A DNA stretch of 64,000 nt. It comes from Achromobacter agilis (GTDB lineage: Bacteria > Pseudomonadota > Gammaproteobacteria > Burkholderiales > Burkholderiaceae_B). Below the pieces are notes generated by a model. That model ran no database searches. It was not told the origin of the DNA and saw only the letters and a program-made list of their open reading frames with translations. The stretch lies in the NCBI RefSeq assembly GCF_900496965.1, contig NZ_UFQB01000012.1, positions 62,001 to 126,000 on the forward strand, read 5' to 3'. The first letter of the stretch is position 1. Each line of letters begins with the position of its first letter. Made by a program: the position numbers and the translations under genes. This document shows positions 9,527 to 18,284 of this stretch, in pieces.

Positions 9527-10759
9527 ATGGCTGCCGGCATTCCGCCCCCCGACGCCCTGGACCTTCCCCTGGAGGGAGTGCGCGTCCTGGACCTTTCCCG
9601 CGTGTTCGCCGGCCCGTTGTGCGGCCAGGTGCTGGCCGACTTCGGCGCCGAAGTCGTCAAGGTCGAACACCCCGTGCGCGGCGACGACACCCGCGACTGG
9701 GGCATGCGCATCGGCAAGACCGAAACCACCTACTACAACAGCATGAACCGCAACAAGCGGTCCATCACCCTGGACCTCCAGTCCCGGGAAGGCGTGGAGA
9801 TCGTCTACCGCCTGCTGCCGCAGTTCGACGTGGTGATCCACAATTTCAAGAGCGGCGGCGCCGAGAAGCTGGGCCTGGGCTATCAGCAGCTCAAGGCCTT
9901 GAAGCCGGACCTGGTCTATTGCGCCATAAGCGGCTACAACAGCGCCGGCCCCGAAGCGGCGCGGCCCGGCTACGACCTGGTCATCCAGGGCGAAGCCGGC
10001 CTCATGGCGATCAACGGCGAACCGCAGCAGCAGCCGCTGAAGTTCGGCGTCGCGGCGGTGGACATGATGACCGGCATGTATGCCGCGCAGGCGGTGCTGG
10101 CGGCTCTGTTCCGGCGCGAACGCACCGGCCGCGGCCGCCTGATCGAAATGGCGCTGTACGACTGCGGCATCATGGTCACGAGCTATTACGGCCTGGACGC
10201 CCTGTTGCTGGGCCATGATCCCCGGCGCTACGGCAATGCCCATCCGTCCATCGTGCCCTACGGCATGTTCGAGGCCGCCGACGGCCCGCTGATCATCTCG
10301 GTGGGCACCAACGTCCAGTTCGACAAGTTCTGCCGCCAGGTGCTGATGCGCCCGGACATCGTCGAAGACCCCCGCTATGCCACCAACGTCGAGCGCGCGA
10401 AGAACCGCCTGGACCTGCTGCCCATGATGATCGGGCTGATCCGCGAATTCCCCCGCGACCTGCTGCTGCAGCGCCTGGCCGACTGCGGCATCCCCTGCGG
10501 CAAGGTGCTGGGCCTGCACGAAGCCCTGACCAGCCAGCGCACCCGCCAGAGCGGGCTGGTGCAGGAAATGCCGCATCCCGTGGCAGGCAGCACGCACGTC
10601 TATGCGCCGCCCTACCGCCTGGACGGCCAGCGCCTGCCGGTCCGCCATGCCCCGCCCACGCTGGGCGAAGGCACGCGCGACGTGCTGCGGGGCCTGCTGC
10701 AGATGACCGATACACAACTCGAGGCATTGCAGGCGCAAGGCGTCCTGACATTGCTCTAA
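9527..10759 (+). CDS. Class III (CaiB/BaiF) acyl-CoA transferase
   Basis: 410 residues with the family III CoA-transferase pattern: N-terminal VRVLDLSRVFAGPLCGQVLADFGAEV, then KRSITLDLQS, and VDMMTGMYAAQAVLAALF, whose Asp aligns with the catalytic aspartate of formyl-CoA transferase (GDSNTG). It moves CoA from a donor acyl-CoA to a free acid without ATP. The operon has no acyl-CoA ligase, so this enzyme is the natural activating step for the acid degraded by the preceding four gene products. GGAG precedes the ATG and only 4 bp separate it from the dehydrogenase gene. Confidence 0.92.
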   Translation: MAAGIPPPDALDLPLEGVRVLDLSRVFAGPLCGQVLADFGAEVVKVEHPVRGDDTRDWGMRIGKTETTYYNSMNRNKRSITLDLQSREGVEIVYRLLPQFDVVIHNFKSGGAEKLGLGYQQLKALKPDLVYCAISGYNSAGPEAARPGYDLVIQGEAGLMAINGEPQQQPLKFGVAAVDMMTGMYAAQAVLAALFRRERTGRGRLIEMALYDCGIMVTSYYGLDALLLGHDPRRYGNAHPSIVPYGMFEAADGPLIISVGTNVQFDKFCRQVLMRPDIVEDPRYATNVERAKNRLDLLPMMIGLIREFPRDLLLQRLADCGIPCGKVLGLHEALTSQRTRQSGLVQEMPHPVAGSTHVYAPPYRLDGQRLPVRHAPPTLGEGTRDVLRGLLQMTDTQLEALQAQGVLTLL

Positions 10760-10793
10760 ACCCACCAACCCGGGATCCCAGGAGACAAACCAC

Positions 10794-11780
10794 ATGCAAC
10801 GATCCATCGACCGCCGCGCCTGCCTCGCGCTGGCGCTGACCGCGGCGCTGTCCGCCGCGCTGCCTCTGCAGGCCGGCGCGCAGAATGCCTTTCCCACCAA
10901 GCCCATCACGCTGATCGTGCCCTTCCCGGCGGGCGGCTCCACCGACCGCCACCTGCGCATCGTGGCGCAGGATGCCTCCAAGTACCTGGGCCAGCCTGTC
11001 ATCGTCGAAAACCGGCCGGGCGCCGGCGGCACGCTGGGCCCGGCCACCATGGCCAAGACCGCCAAGCCCGACGGCTACACGATCAGCCTGTACACGCTGG
11101 CGATGCTGCGCATGCCCTACATGCAGAAAAGCAGCTGGGATCCCATCAACGACTTCACGTTCATCCTGGGGCTGTCCGGCTACACCTTCGGCTTCACCGT
11201 GCGCGCGGACTCGCCGTACAAGACCTTCAACGAATACATCGAGGCGGCGCGCAAGGCGCCGGGCACCATCGACTACGGCTCCACCGGCGTGGGCTCGTCG
11301 CCGCACCTGCTGATCGAGGAAGTCGCCATCAACGCCAAGGTCAAGCTGAACCACGTGCCGTTCAAGGGCAACGCCGACATGCAGCAGGCGCTGCTGGGCG
11401 GCCACGTCATGGCGCAGAGCGACGCCACCGGCTGGGACCAGTTCGTGGACGCCGGCAAGATGCGCCTGCTGGTGACCTTCGGCGAAAAGCGCACGACCCG
11501 GTGGCCCGACGTGCCCACCGCGCAGGAGCTGGGCTACAAGGTCGTATCCACCTCGCCCTACGGCCTGGCCGGCCCCAAGGGCATGGACCCGGCCGTGGTC
11601 AAGACGCTGCACGACGCCTTCAAGCGCGCGCTGTTCGACCCCGCCAGCATGGAAGTCATGAAGCAGCTCAACCAGGAACCCGCCTACCGCAACAGCGAAG
11701 ACTACAAAGCCTGGGCCCAGGCCACCTTCGTGAAGGAAAAAACGCTGATCGAATACCTGGGGCTCATGGCGAAGAACTGA
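10794..11780 (+). CDS. Bug/TctC-family extracytoplasmic solute receptor
   Basis: 328 residues beginning with a Sec signal peptide (basic RSIDRR, hydrophobic core, cleavage near QAGAQ). The mature protein shows the TctC/Bug pattern: KPITLIVPFPAGGSTDR, VENRPGAGGTLG and SYGL/GPKGMDP segments. These periplasmic receptors bind small carboxylates and similar acids. No TctA/TctB membrane subunits are nearby, the usual situation for Bug expansions in Bordetella and relatives. It follows the CoA-transferase by 34 bp with AGGAG, so it probably captures the substrate of this operon. Confidence 0.92.
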   Translation: MQRSIDRRACLALALTAALSAALPLQAGAQNAFPTKPITLIVPFPAGGSTDRHLRIVAQDASKYLGQPVIVENRPGAGGTLGPATMAKTAKPDGYTISLYTLAMLRMPYMQKSSWDPINDFTFILGLSGYTFGFTVRADSPYKTFNEYIEAARKAPGTIDYGSTGVGSSPHLLIEEVAINAKVKLNHVPFKGNADMQQALLGGHVMAQSDATGWDQFVDAGKMRLLVTFGEKRTTRWPDVPTAQELGYKVVSTSPYGLAGPKGMDPAVVKTLHDAFKRALFDPASMEVMKQLNQEPAYRNSEDYKAWAQATFVKEKTLIEYLGLMAKN

Positions 11781-11790
11781 TCCGGTGCGG

Positions 11791-11968
11791 CGTGGGGGCA
11801 CCCCTTTTCCGCCGGACCGCCCCAAGGAAAAAGAGCCCCCTCGCGGGGCAGCAAGCATGCGCAGCATGCGCAGCGTGGGGGCCACCTTTTTCCGCAGGGC
11901 CGCCCCAAGGAAAAAGAGCCCCCTCGGGGGGCAGCAAGCATGCGCAGCATGTGCGGCGTGGGGGCCAC
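11791..11968. repeat. 83-bp tandem repeat, two copies plus a 12-bp start of a third
   Basis: Copies lie at 11791-11873 and 11874-11956 and a partial third at 11957-11968; the period is exactly 83 bp and the two full copies differ at roughly eight positions. Each copy contains CTTTTTCC and GGAAAAAG arms (11886-11893 and 11909-11916 in copy 2) able to pair around a GC loop, a CCCCCTCGCGGGG-type stem and a GCATGCGCAGCATGC segment. It lies just after the Bug stop and before the GntR gene. It looks like an intergenic hairpin repeat that might end transcription; it has no start codon with a ribosome site of its own. Confidence 0.85.
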
Positions 11969-12023
11969 ATTTGCTAGACTGGCTGCCCAACGCTCATCGC
12001 CGGCACCCCCTGCCGCCAACCCA

Positions 12024-12710
12024 ATGCCCCAGGACGTCCAGACAGACCTCAGCGCCGACGACATCGCCAGGGAAGTGGCCGCCGCCATCGTGGCGCACAA
12101 GCTTCCTCCCGGCACCCGGCTGCGCGAAGAAGCGCTGGGGCGTGTCTATAAGGTCAGCCGGACCAAGGTCCGCGCCGCCCTGCTCATGCTGTCCAAGGAC
12201 AAGCTGATCCAGATCGTCCCCGACAAGGGCGCCTTCGTCAGCAAGCCGGACGCCAGCGAGGCCCGCGAAGTCTACGCCGTGCGCCGCATCCTGGAGGCCG
12301 CCCTGGCTCGCGAGTTCATCGCGCGCGCCAAGGCGGCCGACTATCGCCGCATCGACGCCCACCTGGCCGCGGAGCGCCGCGCGCTGGAAGGCGCCGACGT
12401 GCAGGCGCGCAACCAGCTGCTCGGCCATTTCCACATCCTGCTGGCCGAGGTCGTCGGCAATTCCGTGCTGACCGGCATGCTGCGGGAACTGTCCGCGCGC
12501 AGCGCCGTGATCACCATGCTGTACCAGACCTCGCACGACGCCAGCTGTTCCTCCCAGGAACACCACGCCTTCATCGAGGCCGCCCGCGCCGGCGACGCCG
12601 ACCGCGCCTGCGCCCTGATGGACGCGCATCTGGAACACGTCCAGACCTCGCTGGACTTCACGGAAGGCCGCCGCACCGACAGCGACCTGGTCAGCGCGCT
12701 GCTGCGCTAG
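12024..12710 (+). CDS. GntR-family transcriptional regulator (FCD subfamily)
   Basis: 228 residues. The N-terminal winged helix (IVAHKLPPGTRLREEALGRV, then VSRTKVRAALLMLSKDKLI) is GntR-type, and the C-terminal all-helical FCD ligand domain carries the metal-binding residues typical of the family (LLGHFHILLAE, QEHHAFIEAA). The frame is open further upstream through the 83-bp repeat, but the ATG at 12024 starts the conserved protein. It lies downstream of, and in the same direction as, the beta-oxidation operon and could regulate it. It ends 1 bp from the convergent LysR gene. Confidence 0.88.
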   Translation: MPQDVQTDLSADDIAREVAAAIVAHKLPPGTRLREEALGRVYKVSRTKVRAALLMLSKDKLIQIVPDKGAFVSKPDASEAREVYAVRRILEAALAREFIARAKAADYRRIDAHLAAERRALEGADVQARNQLLGHFHILLAEVVGNSVLTGMLRELSARSAVITMLYQTSHDASCSSQEHHAFIEAARAGDADRACALMDAHLEHVQTSLDFTEGRRTDSDLVSALLR

Positions 12711-12711
12711 C

Positions 12712-13593
12712 TCAGCCCCCCGCCCCGGCCCGCAGCAGCTGCCCCATGCGCTGCTGGATCCAGCGTTCCGTTTCGCTCAGCCTGGCGCCCTGCAGCCACA
12801 GGGTGCGCACCGGCAGCATCGGCAGCGACAAGTCCTCGCACGGCACGCGGGCCAGCGCATTGCGGTTGCCTTCGTATTCGGCGATGTTCAGCGGCAGGAT
12901 GGCCCAGCCCACGCCGTCGGCCGCCATCGCCGCGATGCTGTAGCAGCTGTCGGCCCGCCACACCGTGGGGCTCAGCACCAGCTCGTCCACCCCATCCATC
13001 TGCATGACCAGTTGCCGGTGGCGGGCCAGGTCGCTGCGTCCGACCTCGGACAGCGCCGCCAGCGGATGCTCCCAGGCCACGAAAATCCCCTGCGCCACAT
13101 TACCCAGGTAGCGGTGCGCGAAGGCAGGGCCCGGATCGCCCCGATCGAAGTTGAAGGCCACGCTGGCGCGGCCCTGCTCCACGTAGTCGGCGACTTCGGT
13201 CGCGGTGCCGTTCAGCTGCGTCAGTTCCAGCGCCGGAAAACGCACGGCCAGCTCCTTGAACAGCGCGCCCAGCACCAGATGCGGCAACGCTTCATCCAGG
13301 GCGATGGACAGCCGCGCATCCTGCCCGCCGGCGAACGACAAGGCGCGCTGCTCCAGTCCGCCGGCCTGCCGCAGCAGCTCCTGCGCTTCCTGCAGCATCA
13401 CCTCGCCCGCCGGGGTCAGCGTGGCGTTGCGGCGCGAACGGTCGAACAGCTCCACGCCCAGGTCGGCTTCCAGCAGCCCCACCGACGTACTGACCGCGGA
13501 TTGCGCCCGGCCCAGGCGCCGCGCCGCCGCCGAGAATGATCCCGCCTGCGCCGCGGCGACGAATTGGCGGAGCTGGTCCAGTGTCCATTGCAT
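12712..13593 (-). CDS. LysR-family transcriptional regulator, divergent from MFS exporter
   Basis: 293 residues from the ATG at 13593, preceded by GAGG at 6 bp spacing; an in-frame ATG at 13614 lies inside a palindrome and lacks a ribosome site, so I reject it. The HTH is TLDQLRQFVAAAQAGSFSAA with AARRLGRAQSAVST, followed by a LysR effector domain (ARLSIALDEALPHLVLG). It is divergent from the MFS transporter at 13740 and, by the usual logic of such pairs, probably controls it. The 21-bp palindrome between them is the likely operator. Confidence 0.9.
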   Translation of the reverse strand: MQWTLDQLRQFVAAAQAGSFSAAARRLGRAQSAVSTSVGLLEADLGVELFDRSRRNATLTPAGEVMLQEAQELLRQAGGLEQRALSFAGGQDARLSIALDEALPHLVLGALFKELAVRFPALELTQLNGTATEVADYVEQGRASVAFNFDRGDPGPAFAHRYLGNVAQGIFVAWEHPLAALSEVGRSDLARHRQLVMQMDGVDELVLSPTVWRADSCYSIAAMAADGVGWAILPLNIAEYEGNRNALARVPCEDLSLPMLPVRTLWLQGARLSETERWIQQRMGQLLRAGAGG

Positions 13594-13609
13594 CGGGAAC
13601 CTCACATGA

Positions 13610-13630
13610 TCCATCTATTTAATAGATGGA
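13610..13630. promoter_or_regulatory. 21-bp perfect palindrome between LysR and MFS genes
   Basis: TCCATCTATT and AATAGATGGA are exact inverted repeats around a central T. It sits 17 bp upstream of the LysR start and about 110 bp upstream of the MFS start, in the only control region the two genes share. It contains the T-N11-A spacing expected of LysR sites. Likely operator for the adjacent LysR protein; binding is inferred. Confidence 0.7.
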
Positions 13631-13739
13631 ATCAAACTTTTTCAAGCAAATTACAAGATAGATAATAGCGCCCCTGGAACCGGCGGACTACCCGTCGCCC
13701 GCCCCGCGCGGCGCGTTCCAGCCATTTAGGAGCAGAACC

Positions 13740-15251
13740 ATGCAGCGGACTGAACCGAACGCTGTCGCCACGGCCGCCCCCGGCCGCTGGCTGGTGCTGG
13801 CCATCGTGTCCAGCGCCTTGTTGTTGATCGTGGTCGACATGACCGTCCTGTACACCGCCTTGCCCCGCCTGACGCACGAATTGAACGTCACAGCGTCGGC
13901 CAAGCTGTGGATCGTGAATATCTATGCGCTGGTCGTCTCGGGCCTGCTGCTGGGCATGGGCACGCTGGGCGACCGCCTGGGCCACAAGCGCCTCTTCATG
14001 GCGGGCCTGGCGGTGTTCGGCGTCGCGTCGCTGGCCGCCGCCTACTCGCCCGGCGCGGCCGCGCTGATCGCGGCGCGCACGCTGCTGGCGGTGGGCGCCG
14101 CCATGATGATGCCCGCCACCCTGTCCATCCTGCGCCTGACCTTCGCCGACGAACGCGAACGCGCGGTCGCCATCGGTGTGTGGGCGTCGGTCGCCTCGGG
14201 CGGGGCGGCCGTCGGGCCCGTCGTGGGCGGCGTGCTGCTGGAGCATTTCTGGTGGGGATCGGTGTTCCTCATCAACGTGCCCATCGTGCTGACCGCCCTG
14301 CCGCTTGCGTGGCGTTTCATCCCGGCCAGCCGCCCGGACGCCTCGCGCCCCTGGGACCTGATCGGCTCCCTGCAGGTGATGGCGGGCCTGATCCTCTGCG
14401 CCTACGCGCTGAAGGAACTGGGCAAGCCCGCGCCGTCGTGGCTGCATGCCGGCCTGGCCTGCGCCGCGGGCGCGTCGATGCTCGCCGTCTTCGCGCGCCG
14501 GCAGCGTGGGCGGCCCTATCCGCTGATCGACTTCGCCATCTTCCGCAACCGCGCCTTCAGCTCGGCCGTGGCGTCGGCGCTGTTCGCCGCGGCCGCCCTG
14601 CTGGGCATGGAACTGGTGTTCAGCCAGCGGCTGCAGCTGGTCATGGGCAAGTCGCCCCTGGAGGCCGCGCTCTTCATCCTGCCGCTGTCGCTGGCCGCCT
14701 TCGTTGCCGGCCCGCTGGCGGGCTGGCTGCTGGGGCGCGTCGAGAGCGCCCGCATGCTGTTCCTGTCGTTGCTGGTCTCGGGCATCGGCATGGCCGGCTA
14801 CCTCCTGAGCTACGACGCCACGGTCCTGCCGCAAATGGCCAGCCTGTGCGTGCTGGGCGTGGGCATCGGCGCCACCATGACGGCCGCCTCCAGCACCATC
14901 ATGCAAAGCGCCACGCCGGAGCGCGCCGGGATGGCGGCCTCGATCGAAGAAGTGTCCTATGAACTGGGCGGCGCGCTGGGCGTCACGCTGATGGGCTCCA
15001 TCCTGTCGGGCGTGTACGCACGCTCGCTGGCGGTGCCCGACGGCCTGTCCGGATCCGCCGCCGCGCGCGACAGCCTGGACCAGGCGCTTCTCATCGCCAA
15101 CGACGTGCCGGCGGACCTGGGCGCGGCGCTGGCGCGCCTGGCCCGGACGGCGTTCGACGCCGGGTATGCGGCCGTTCTCGCCACGGCCACGGCGCTGCTC
15201 CTGGCTACCGCGGCGTTCGTGCTGTTCAACCGCTGGCGGATGCGCACGTAA
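13740..15251 (+). CDS. MFS drug:H+ antiporter, DHA2 (14-span, EmrB/SmvA-like) family
   Basis: 503 residues with about 14 hydrophobic spans. Motif D1 (VVDMTVLYTALPRL) marks span 1, motif A appears as GTLGDRLGHKRLFMAG, and motif C as GVWASVASGGAAVGPVVGG, which together define drug-proton antiporters of the DHA2 family. The pattern resembles SmvA/LfrA exporters of quaternary cations and dyes. AGGAG precedes the ATG. No membrane-fusion protein is adjacent, so it probably acts alone across the inner membrane. It is divergent from the LysR regulator. Confidence 0.9.
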   Translation: MQRTEPNAVATAAPGRWLVLAIVSSALLLIVVDMTVLYTALPRLTHELNVTASAKLWIVNIYALVVSGLLLGMGTLGDRLGHKRLFMAGLAVFGVASLAAAYSPGAAALIAARTLLAVGAAMMMPATLSILRLTFADERERAVAIGVWASVASGGAAVGPVVGGVLLEHFWWGSVFLINVPIVLTALPLAWRFIPASRPDASRPWDLIGSLQVMAGLILCAYALKELGKPAPSWLHAGLACAAGASMLAVFARRQRGRPYPLIDFAIFRNRAFSSAVASALFAAAALLGMELVFSQRLQLVMGKSPLEAALFILPLSLAAFVAGPLAGWLLGRVESARMLFLSLLVSGIGMAGYLLSYDATVLPQMASLCVLGVGIGATMTAASSTIMQSATPERAGMAASIEEVSYELGGALGVTLMGSILSGVYARSLAVPDGLSGSAAARDSLDQALLIANDVPADLGAALARLARTAFDAGYAAVLATATALLLATAAFVLFNRWRMRT

Positions 15252-15270
15252 CGCCGCGCCGTCCCGCCGC

Positions 15271-16554
15271 TCAGCCGTTGCGGAAGGCGTGGTCCATGTC
15301 CGCGATCAAGTCTTCCTCGTGCTCGAGCCCGATGGAAATCCGGATCAGCCCTTCGGACACGCCCGCCGCATCGCGCTCCGCGGCGGGAACGCCCGAATGC
15401 GTGGTGGACGCCGGATGGCAGATCAGCGATTCGGTGCCGCCCAGGCTCACCGCCGAGCGGAACAGGTGCAACGCGTTGATGAAGCGGAACGCCTTGGGCC
15501 GCCCGCCCTCCAGCACGAACGCGAACGTCGAGCCCGGCCCCGTGCACTGGCGCTTGTAGACTTCCTGGTAGGCTGGGTCGGCGATCAGTTCCGGATGGTA
15601 GATCCGCACCTTCTCGTGCGGATTGCCCGACAGCCATTGCGCCACCTTGGTCGCCGTGCGCGCCGCCTGCTTCATGCGCAGCACCACGGTTTCCATCGAG
15701 CGCGTGATCATCCAGCAAGAATGCGGATCGAGCTGCGAGCCGAACGCGCTGCGGATCGCCCTCACCTTCTTGATCAGCTCCTTGCTGCCCGTGACCGCGC
15801 CCGCCACCAGATCGCTATGGCCGCCCACGTATTTCGTGAGCGAGTACACGCACAGGTCGACGCCGTGCTCGGCGGGCTTCTGGAAGATCGGGCCCAGCAG
15901 CGTGTTGTCGCAGACCGAAATGGGGCGATAGCCGTGCCGCGCTTCGAACGCGTCCAGCTCGTTCTTCATCGCTTCGAAGTCGATCAGCGCGTTGGTCGGG
16001 TTGGCGGGCGTTTCCACATAGAACAGGCGGACCGGCCCCTTGGCCACCGCGGCCTCCAGCGCCTCGCGCATGCTGCTGGGCGACAGCCCGTCACGGATCG
16101 CATGCGAACCGATGCCCCACTCCGGAAAGATCCGGGAAATCAGGGTCTCGGTGCCGCCGTACAGCGGCACCGACTGCACCAGCTGGTCGCCCGGCCGCAG
16201 GAAAGCCAGGAACACCGCGCTGATCGCCGACATGCCGCTGGAAGTCACCGCCGCATCCTGCGAACCGTCCAAGAGCGCCAGCCGGTCTTCCACGATCTCC
16301 AGGTTCGGGTGGTTGAAGCGGCTGTACACCAGCCCCGCGGACTCGCCCTGCGGCAGAGGCTTGCGCCCCGACACCAGATCGAAGAAGGCCGCCCCGTCCT
16401 CGGCCGAGCGGAACGCGAAGGTGGAGGTCAGGAATACCGGCGGCTTGACCGCGCCCTCCGACAGGAAGGGGTCGAACCCATAGGACATCATCTGCGTTTC
16501 CGCGTGCAGCGGACGGCCGAAGATGTCCTTCTTGTGATAGCTGGAGTAACTCAT
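15271..16554 (-). CDS. PLP-dependent Cys/Met metabolism enzyme (cystathionine/methionine gamma-lyase type)
   Basis: 427 residues of the gamma-family of PLP enzymes (cystathionine gamma-synthase, cystathionine gamma-lyase, methionine gamma-lyase). The PLP lysine is in YSLTKYVGGHSDLVAG, preceded by NALIDFEAMKNELDAF and the PTNALID segment; VFLTSTFAF and GLVYSRFNHPN are the N-terminal substrate loops. Which C-S bond it acts on cannot be settled by eye. It is divergent from an Lrp/AsnC regulator, which fits catabolism of a sulfur amino acid under Lrp-type control. Confidence 0.88.
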   Translation of the reverse strand: MSYSSYHKKDIFGRPLHAETQMMSYGFDPFLSEGAVKPPVFLTSTFAFRSAEDGAAFFDLVSGRKPLPQGESAGLVYSRFNHPNLEIVEDRLALLDGSQDAAVTSSGMSAISAVFLAFLRPGDQLVQSVPLYGGTETLISRIFPEWGIGSHAIRDGLSPSSMREALEAAVAKGPVRLFYVETPANPTNALIDFEAMKNELDAFEARHGYRPISVCDNTLLGPIFQKPAEHGVDLCVYSLTKYVGGHSDLVAGAVTGSKELIKKVRAIRSAFGSQLDPHSCWMITRSMETVVLRMKQAARTATKVAQWLSGNPHEKVRIYHPELIADPAYQEVYKRQCTGPGSTFAFVLEGGRPKAFRFINALHLFRSAVSLGGTESLICHPASTTHSGVPAAERDAAGVSEGLIRISIGLEHEEDLIADMDHAFRNG

Positions 16555-16708
16555 GGTCTGCCTCTCTGGGTTTGCGGGCTGCCGGCAGGGACCGCCGGCA
16601 CGAGCGCGTCACGCATGCGAAAACGATAGCGCCGGCGGCCCGGGTATGCATGGCAGTATGGCCGCGCGCGCAAACAATATTCTTTCCATTTCTATTGCCG
16701 GAAAGCCA

Positions 16709-16733
16709 TAATGGGAAACAACATTTCCCATTA
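16709..16733. promoter_or_regulatory. 25-bp palindrome upstream of the Lrp-family gene
   Basis: TAATGGGAAA (16709-16718) and TTTCCCATTA (16724-16733) are perfect inverted repeats around CAACA. It ends 10 bp before the ATG of the Lrp-family gene. A further pair, CTTTCC at 16682-16687 and GGAAAG at 16700-16705, lies just upstream. Likely operator through which the Lrp protein represses itself and controls the divergent gamma-lyase gene. Confidence 0.7.
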
Positions 16734-16743
16734 GAAGAACAGC

Positions 16744-17223
16744 ATGAAAGACACTGCTTCGTTACATCAACTTGACGCGATCGATTGGAAAATCATGAAA
16801 ATCCTTCAAGAAGATGGGCGGCTCAGCAACGCCGAGCTGGCCGAGCGCGTGTCGCTGTCCGCCTCCCCCTGCTGGAAACGCCTGAAGCGGCTGGAAACGT
16901 CGGGCGTGATCCGCGGCTACCAGGCCATCCTGGACCGCCGCGCGCTGGGCATGGGGGTCGTGGCCTTTGTCAGCATCTCGCTGGAGAACCATACGGAAAA
17001 AACCTGCCGCGCCTTCGAGGCCGGCGTGCTCGCCATGCCCGAGGTCCTGGCCTGCCATAACACCACCGGCCAGCACGACTATCTGCTGCATATCGTGGCG
17101 CGCGATTTCGACGCCTACTCGGAGTTCGTGCGCAATCGCCTGCGCCCCTTGCCCGGGGTGAAGGAATTGCTCAGCACGCTATCGATGCACGAAGTCAAGT
17201 CCTCGGCCAAGCTGCACCTGTGA
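16744..17223 (+). CDS. Lrp/AsnC-family transcriptional regulator
   Basis: 159 residues, normal Lrp size. An N-terminal helix-turn-helix (LDAIDWKIMKILQEDGRLSN, AELAERVSLSASPCWKRLKRL) is followed by the RAM effector domain (VLACHNTTGQHDYLLHIVAR). Such proteins sense amino acids and form octamers on DNA. It is divergent from the gamma-lyase gene at 15271-16554, so it is probably that gene's local regulator. Its own ATG lies 10 bp after a 25-bp palindrome, pointing to autoregulation. Ends converging on wspR with 13 bp between. Confidence 0.92.
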   Translation: MKDTASLHQLDAIDWKIMKILQEDGRLSNAELAERVSLSASPCWKRLKRLETSGVIRGYQAILDRRALGMGVVAFVSISLENHTEKTCRAFEAGVLAMPEVLACHNTTGQHDYLLHIVARDFDAYSEFVRNRLRPLPGVKELLSTLSMHEVKSSAKLHL

Positions 17224-17236
17224 GGCCGCCGGGGGG

Positions 17237-18250
17237 CTACATCGTGCCGGCCACCACGCGGTTGCGGCCCTGCCGCTTGGCTTGATAGAGGCCGCGGTCG
17301 GCCGCCTGGATCAGGTCGGTGTAGGGCTGCTCGCCCTCGGGCACGGCGGTGGCGGCGCCGATGCTGACCGTCAGCCAGGGGCCCGAACCCGCGTCCTTCT
17401 GCGGAATCTGCATGGCCTCGACGGCGCGCCGCAGCTTTTCGGCGGCCAGCCGCGCGCTGCCGGCCGGCGTGCCGGGCAGCACCAGCGCGAACTCCTCTCC
17501 CCCGAAGCGGGCCGCCAGGTCGGTGGACCGGTCGCAGCTGGCGAAAATGGTGTTGGCCACGCGCTTGAGCGCCTCGTCGCCGGCGATGTGCCCGTAGGTG
17601 TCGTTGTAGGACTTGAAGTGGTCCACGTCGATCATCAGCATGCTGATCTCGCGGGTGTTGCGGCGCGCGCGCAGCCATTCCGCGTTGAGGTATTCATCGA
17701 AATAGCGCCGGTTGCCCAGGCCCGTCAGGCCGTCGGAATTCGTCAGCCGGCGCAGCTCCATATTGCTTTCCAGCAATTGCTGCTGGCTCTGGCGCAAGGC
17801 CTGGTAGGCCTCGTCGCGCTGCACCAGCGCCAGGTAGGAACGGGAGTGGTAGCGGATGCGCGCCACCAGCTCGATCGAATCGGGCAGCTTCACCAGGTAG
17901 TCGTTGGCGCCGGCCGAGAAGGCGGCGCTCTTGATCGCCGGGTCTTCCTTGGTGGACAGCACGATGATGGGAATGTCGCGCGTCACGGGGTGGTTGCGGT
18001 ATTCCTGGACCAGGCTCAGCCCGTCCACGCCGGGCAGCACCAGATCCTGCAGGATGACCGTGGGCCGGGTCTGGATCGCCACCGCCAGCGCCTTGTCGGG
18101 GTCGGAGCAGTAGTGGAAATCGATGTTCCCTTCCGTGACCAGCGCCCGTCTGATGGCCTCGCCAACCATCACCTGGTCGTCGACGAGCAACACCATGGCC
18201 GCGTGCGATTGCAGATTCGCCGCGGCCGAGCTGTCAATGGGAGGGTACAT
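17237..18250 (-). CDS. wspR: WspR: response regulator diguanylate cyclase
   Basis: 337 residues from the ATG at 18250, which has AAGGA upstream; a longer start at 18292 would overlap wspF and is less likely. The N-terminal receiver domain has phospho-acceptor Asp69 ([13 protein letters not shown]) and the C-terminal GGDEF domain has the active-site GGEEF (250-254) and an intact allosteric I-site RSTD (241-244). It makes cyclic di-GMP when phosphorylated by WspE. It is the last gene of the wsp operon, 34 bp after wspF. All catalytic and feedback residues are present, so it should be active. Confidence 0.95.
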   Translation of the reverse strand: MYPPIDSSAAANLQSHAAMVLLVDDQVMVGEAIRRALVTEGNIDFHYCSDPDKALAVAIQTRPTVILQDLVLPGVDGLSLVQEYRNHPVTRDIPIIVLSTKEDPAIKSAAFSAGANDYLVKLPDSIELVARIRYHSRSYLALVQRDEAYQALRQSQQQLLESNMELRRLTNSDGLTGLGNRRYFDEYLNAEWLRARRNTREISMLMIDVDHFKSYNDTYGHIAGDEALKRVANTIFASCDRSTDLAARFGGEEFALVLPGTPAGSARLAAEKLRRAVEAMQIPQKDAGSGPWLTVSIGAATAVPEGEQPYTDLIQAADRGLYQAKRQGRNRVVAGTM

Positions 18251-18284
18251 AATCAATCCTTCGTTTCTGGCAATGTCCGGCCGC

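Noticed and set aside
11791..11968. 83-bp repeat as a CRISPR array or gene fragment
   Set aside because: The copies abut without spacers, and frames through them only mirror the repeat; no start with ribosome site.
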